Source: an uncultured Sutterella sp.
Lineage (GTDB): Bacteria; Pseudomonadota; Gammaproteobacteria; Burkholderiales; Burkholderiaceae_F
Assembly (NCBI GenBank): GCA_934249275.1
Contig: CAKQKT010000118.1
Location: 1 to 5,001 of the forward strand
Length of the DNA: 5,001 nt
Direction: 5' to 3'
Shown: one piece after another, positions 4,916 to 5,001 of the stretch
How positions within the stretch are numbered: position 1 is the stretch's first letter
Layout: every line of letters starts with the position of its first letter
The notes under the pieces: generated by a model
Told to the model about the DNA's origin: nothing
The model's input: the letters and a program-made list of their open reading frames with translations, nothing else
Database searches by the model: none
Program-made: the position numbers and the translations under genes

Positions 4916-5001
4916 TCAGCCAGCAGTTGCTGCGCTAATAACGGATTCCGCCGAAGCAAAATATCCGCCGCTCTTGAATGCCTCTGCCAACTGTTCAGGC
5001 G
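4916..5001 (-). CDS. Possible 3' end of a convergent gene
   Basis: From the right edge a minus-strand frame reads 27 codons to TGA (4918-4916) with protein-like content (EQLAEAFKSGGYFASAES) and ordinary codons. It would be the C-terminus of a gene lying beyond the window, converging on the rightward operon. Another minus frame is open longer (5001 to TAG at 4837, 54 codons) but is rich in rare Arg codons and looks less like coding sequence. Too short to assign any family. Confidence 0.25.
   Translation of the reverse strand, partial: PEQLAEAFKSGGYFASAESVISAATAG

Noticed and set aside
4837..5001. Minus-strand frame open for 54 codons from the right edge
   Set aside because: Several rare Arg codons and unconvincing composition; the shorter frame ending at 4916 looks more like coding sequence.

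Overview
The window is about 5 kb of bacterial DNA, most likely from a proteobacterium. The pol V-type UmuC and the two UmuD-family proteins resemble the E. coli/MucAB lineage, and coding parts are moderately GC-rich. I cannot name the genus. The gene mix (translesion polymerase, two UmuD paralogues, a lone RelB/DinJ antitoxin, uncharacterised proteins) suits an accessory region, plasmid or integrative element. No transposase, integrase, tRNA, rRNA or CRISPR array is visible.

Layout: two operons diverge from a 61-bp intergenic region (3024-3084). The leftward operon runs umuC (3023-1611), a RelB/DinJ-type antitoxin (1589-1323), an uncharacterised 318-aa protein with a faint AcrVA2-like pattern (1267-311), then a gene with a GTG start (281 to the left edge) carrying a CEGETE motif like those of RloB/TOPRIM-type nucleases. 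Gaps are 21, 55 and 29 bp. The rightward operon runs a 213-aa UmuD-like S24 protein with an apparent ribbon-helix-helix (RHH) DNA-binding domain at its N-terminus (3085-3726), a second UmuD-like protein whose catalytic Lys is Arg (3735-4229), and an acidic uncharacterised protein (4254-4748). Gaps are 8 and 24 bp. The last 253 bp are lower in GC, hold a small inverted repeat and 9-nt-phased TTTCAG copies, and may contain the 3' end of a convergent gene.

How it may work (inference): the RHH-S24 fusion could repress the shared intergenic region through an imperfect palindrome overlapping the rightward -10 box. DNA damage (RecA filaments) would then trigger self-cleavage at Cys95-Gly96. That would separate the DNA-binding domain from the UmuD'-like domain, relieving repression and producing the polymerase accessory subunit in one step. 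The second paralogue keeps the cleavage site and the Ser but lacks the Lys, so it may depend on its partner for cleavage. No CTGT-N8-ACAG LexA box is visible in the intergenic region, which fits self-contained control. The candidate novel system is this divergent module of UmuC, RHH-S24 regulator and Lys-to-Arg UmuD partner.
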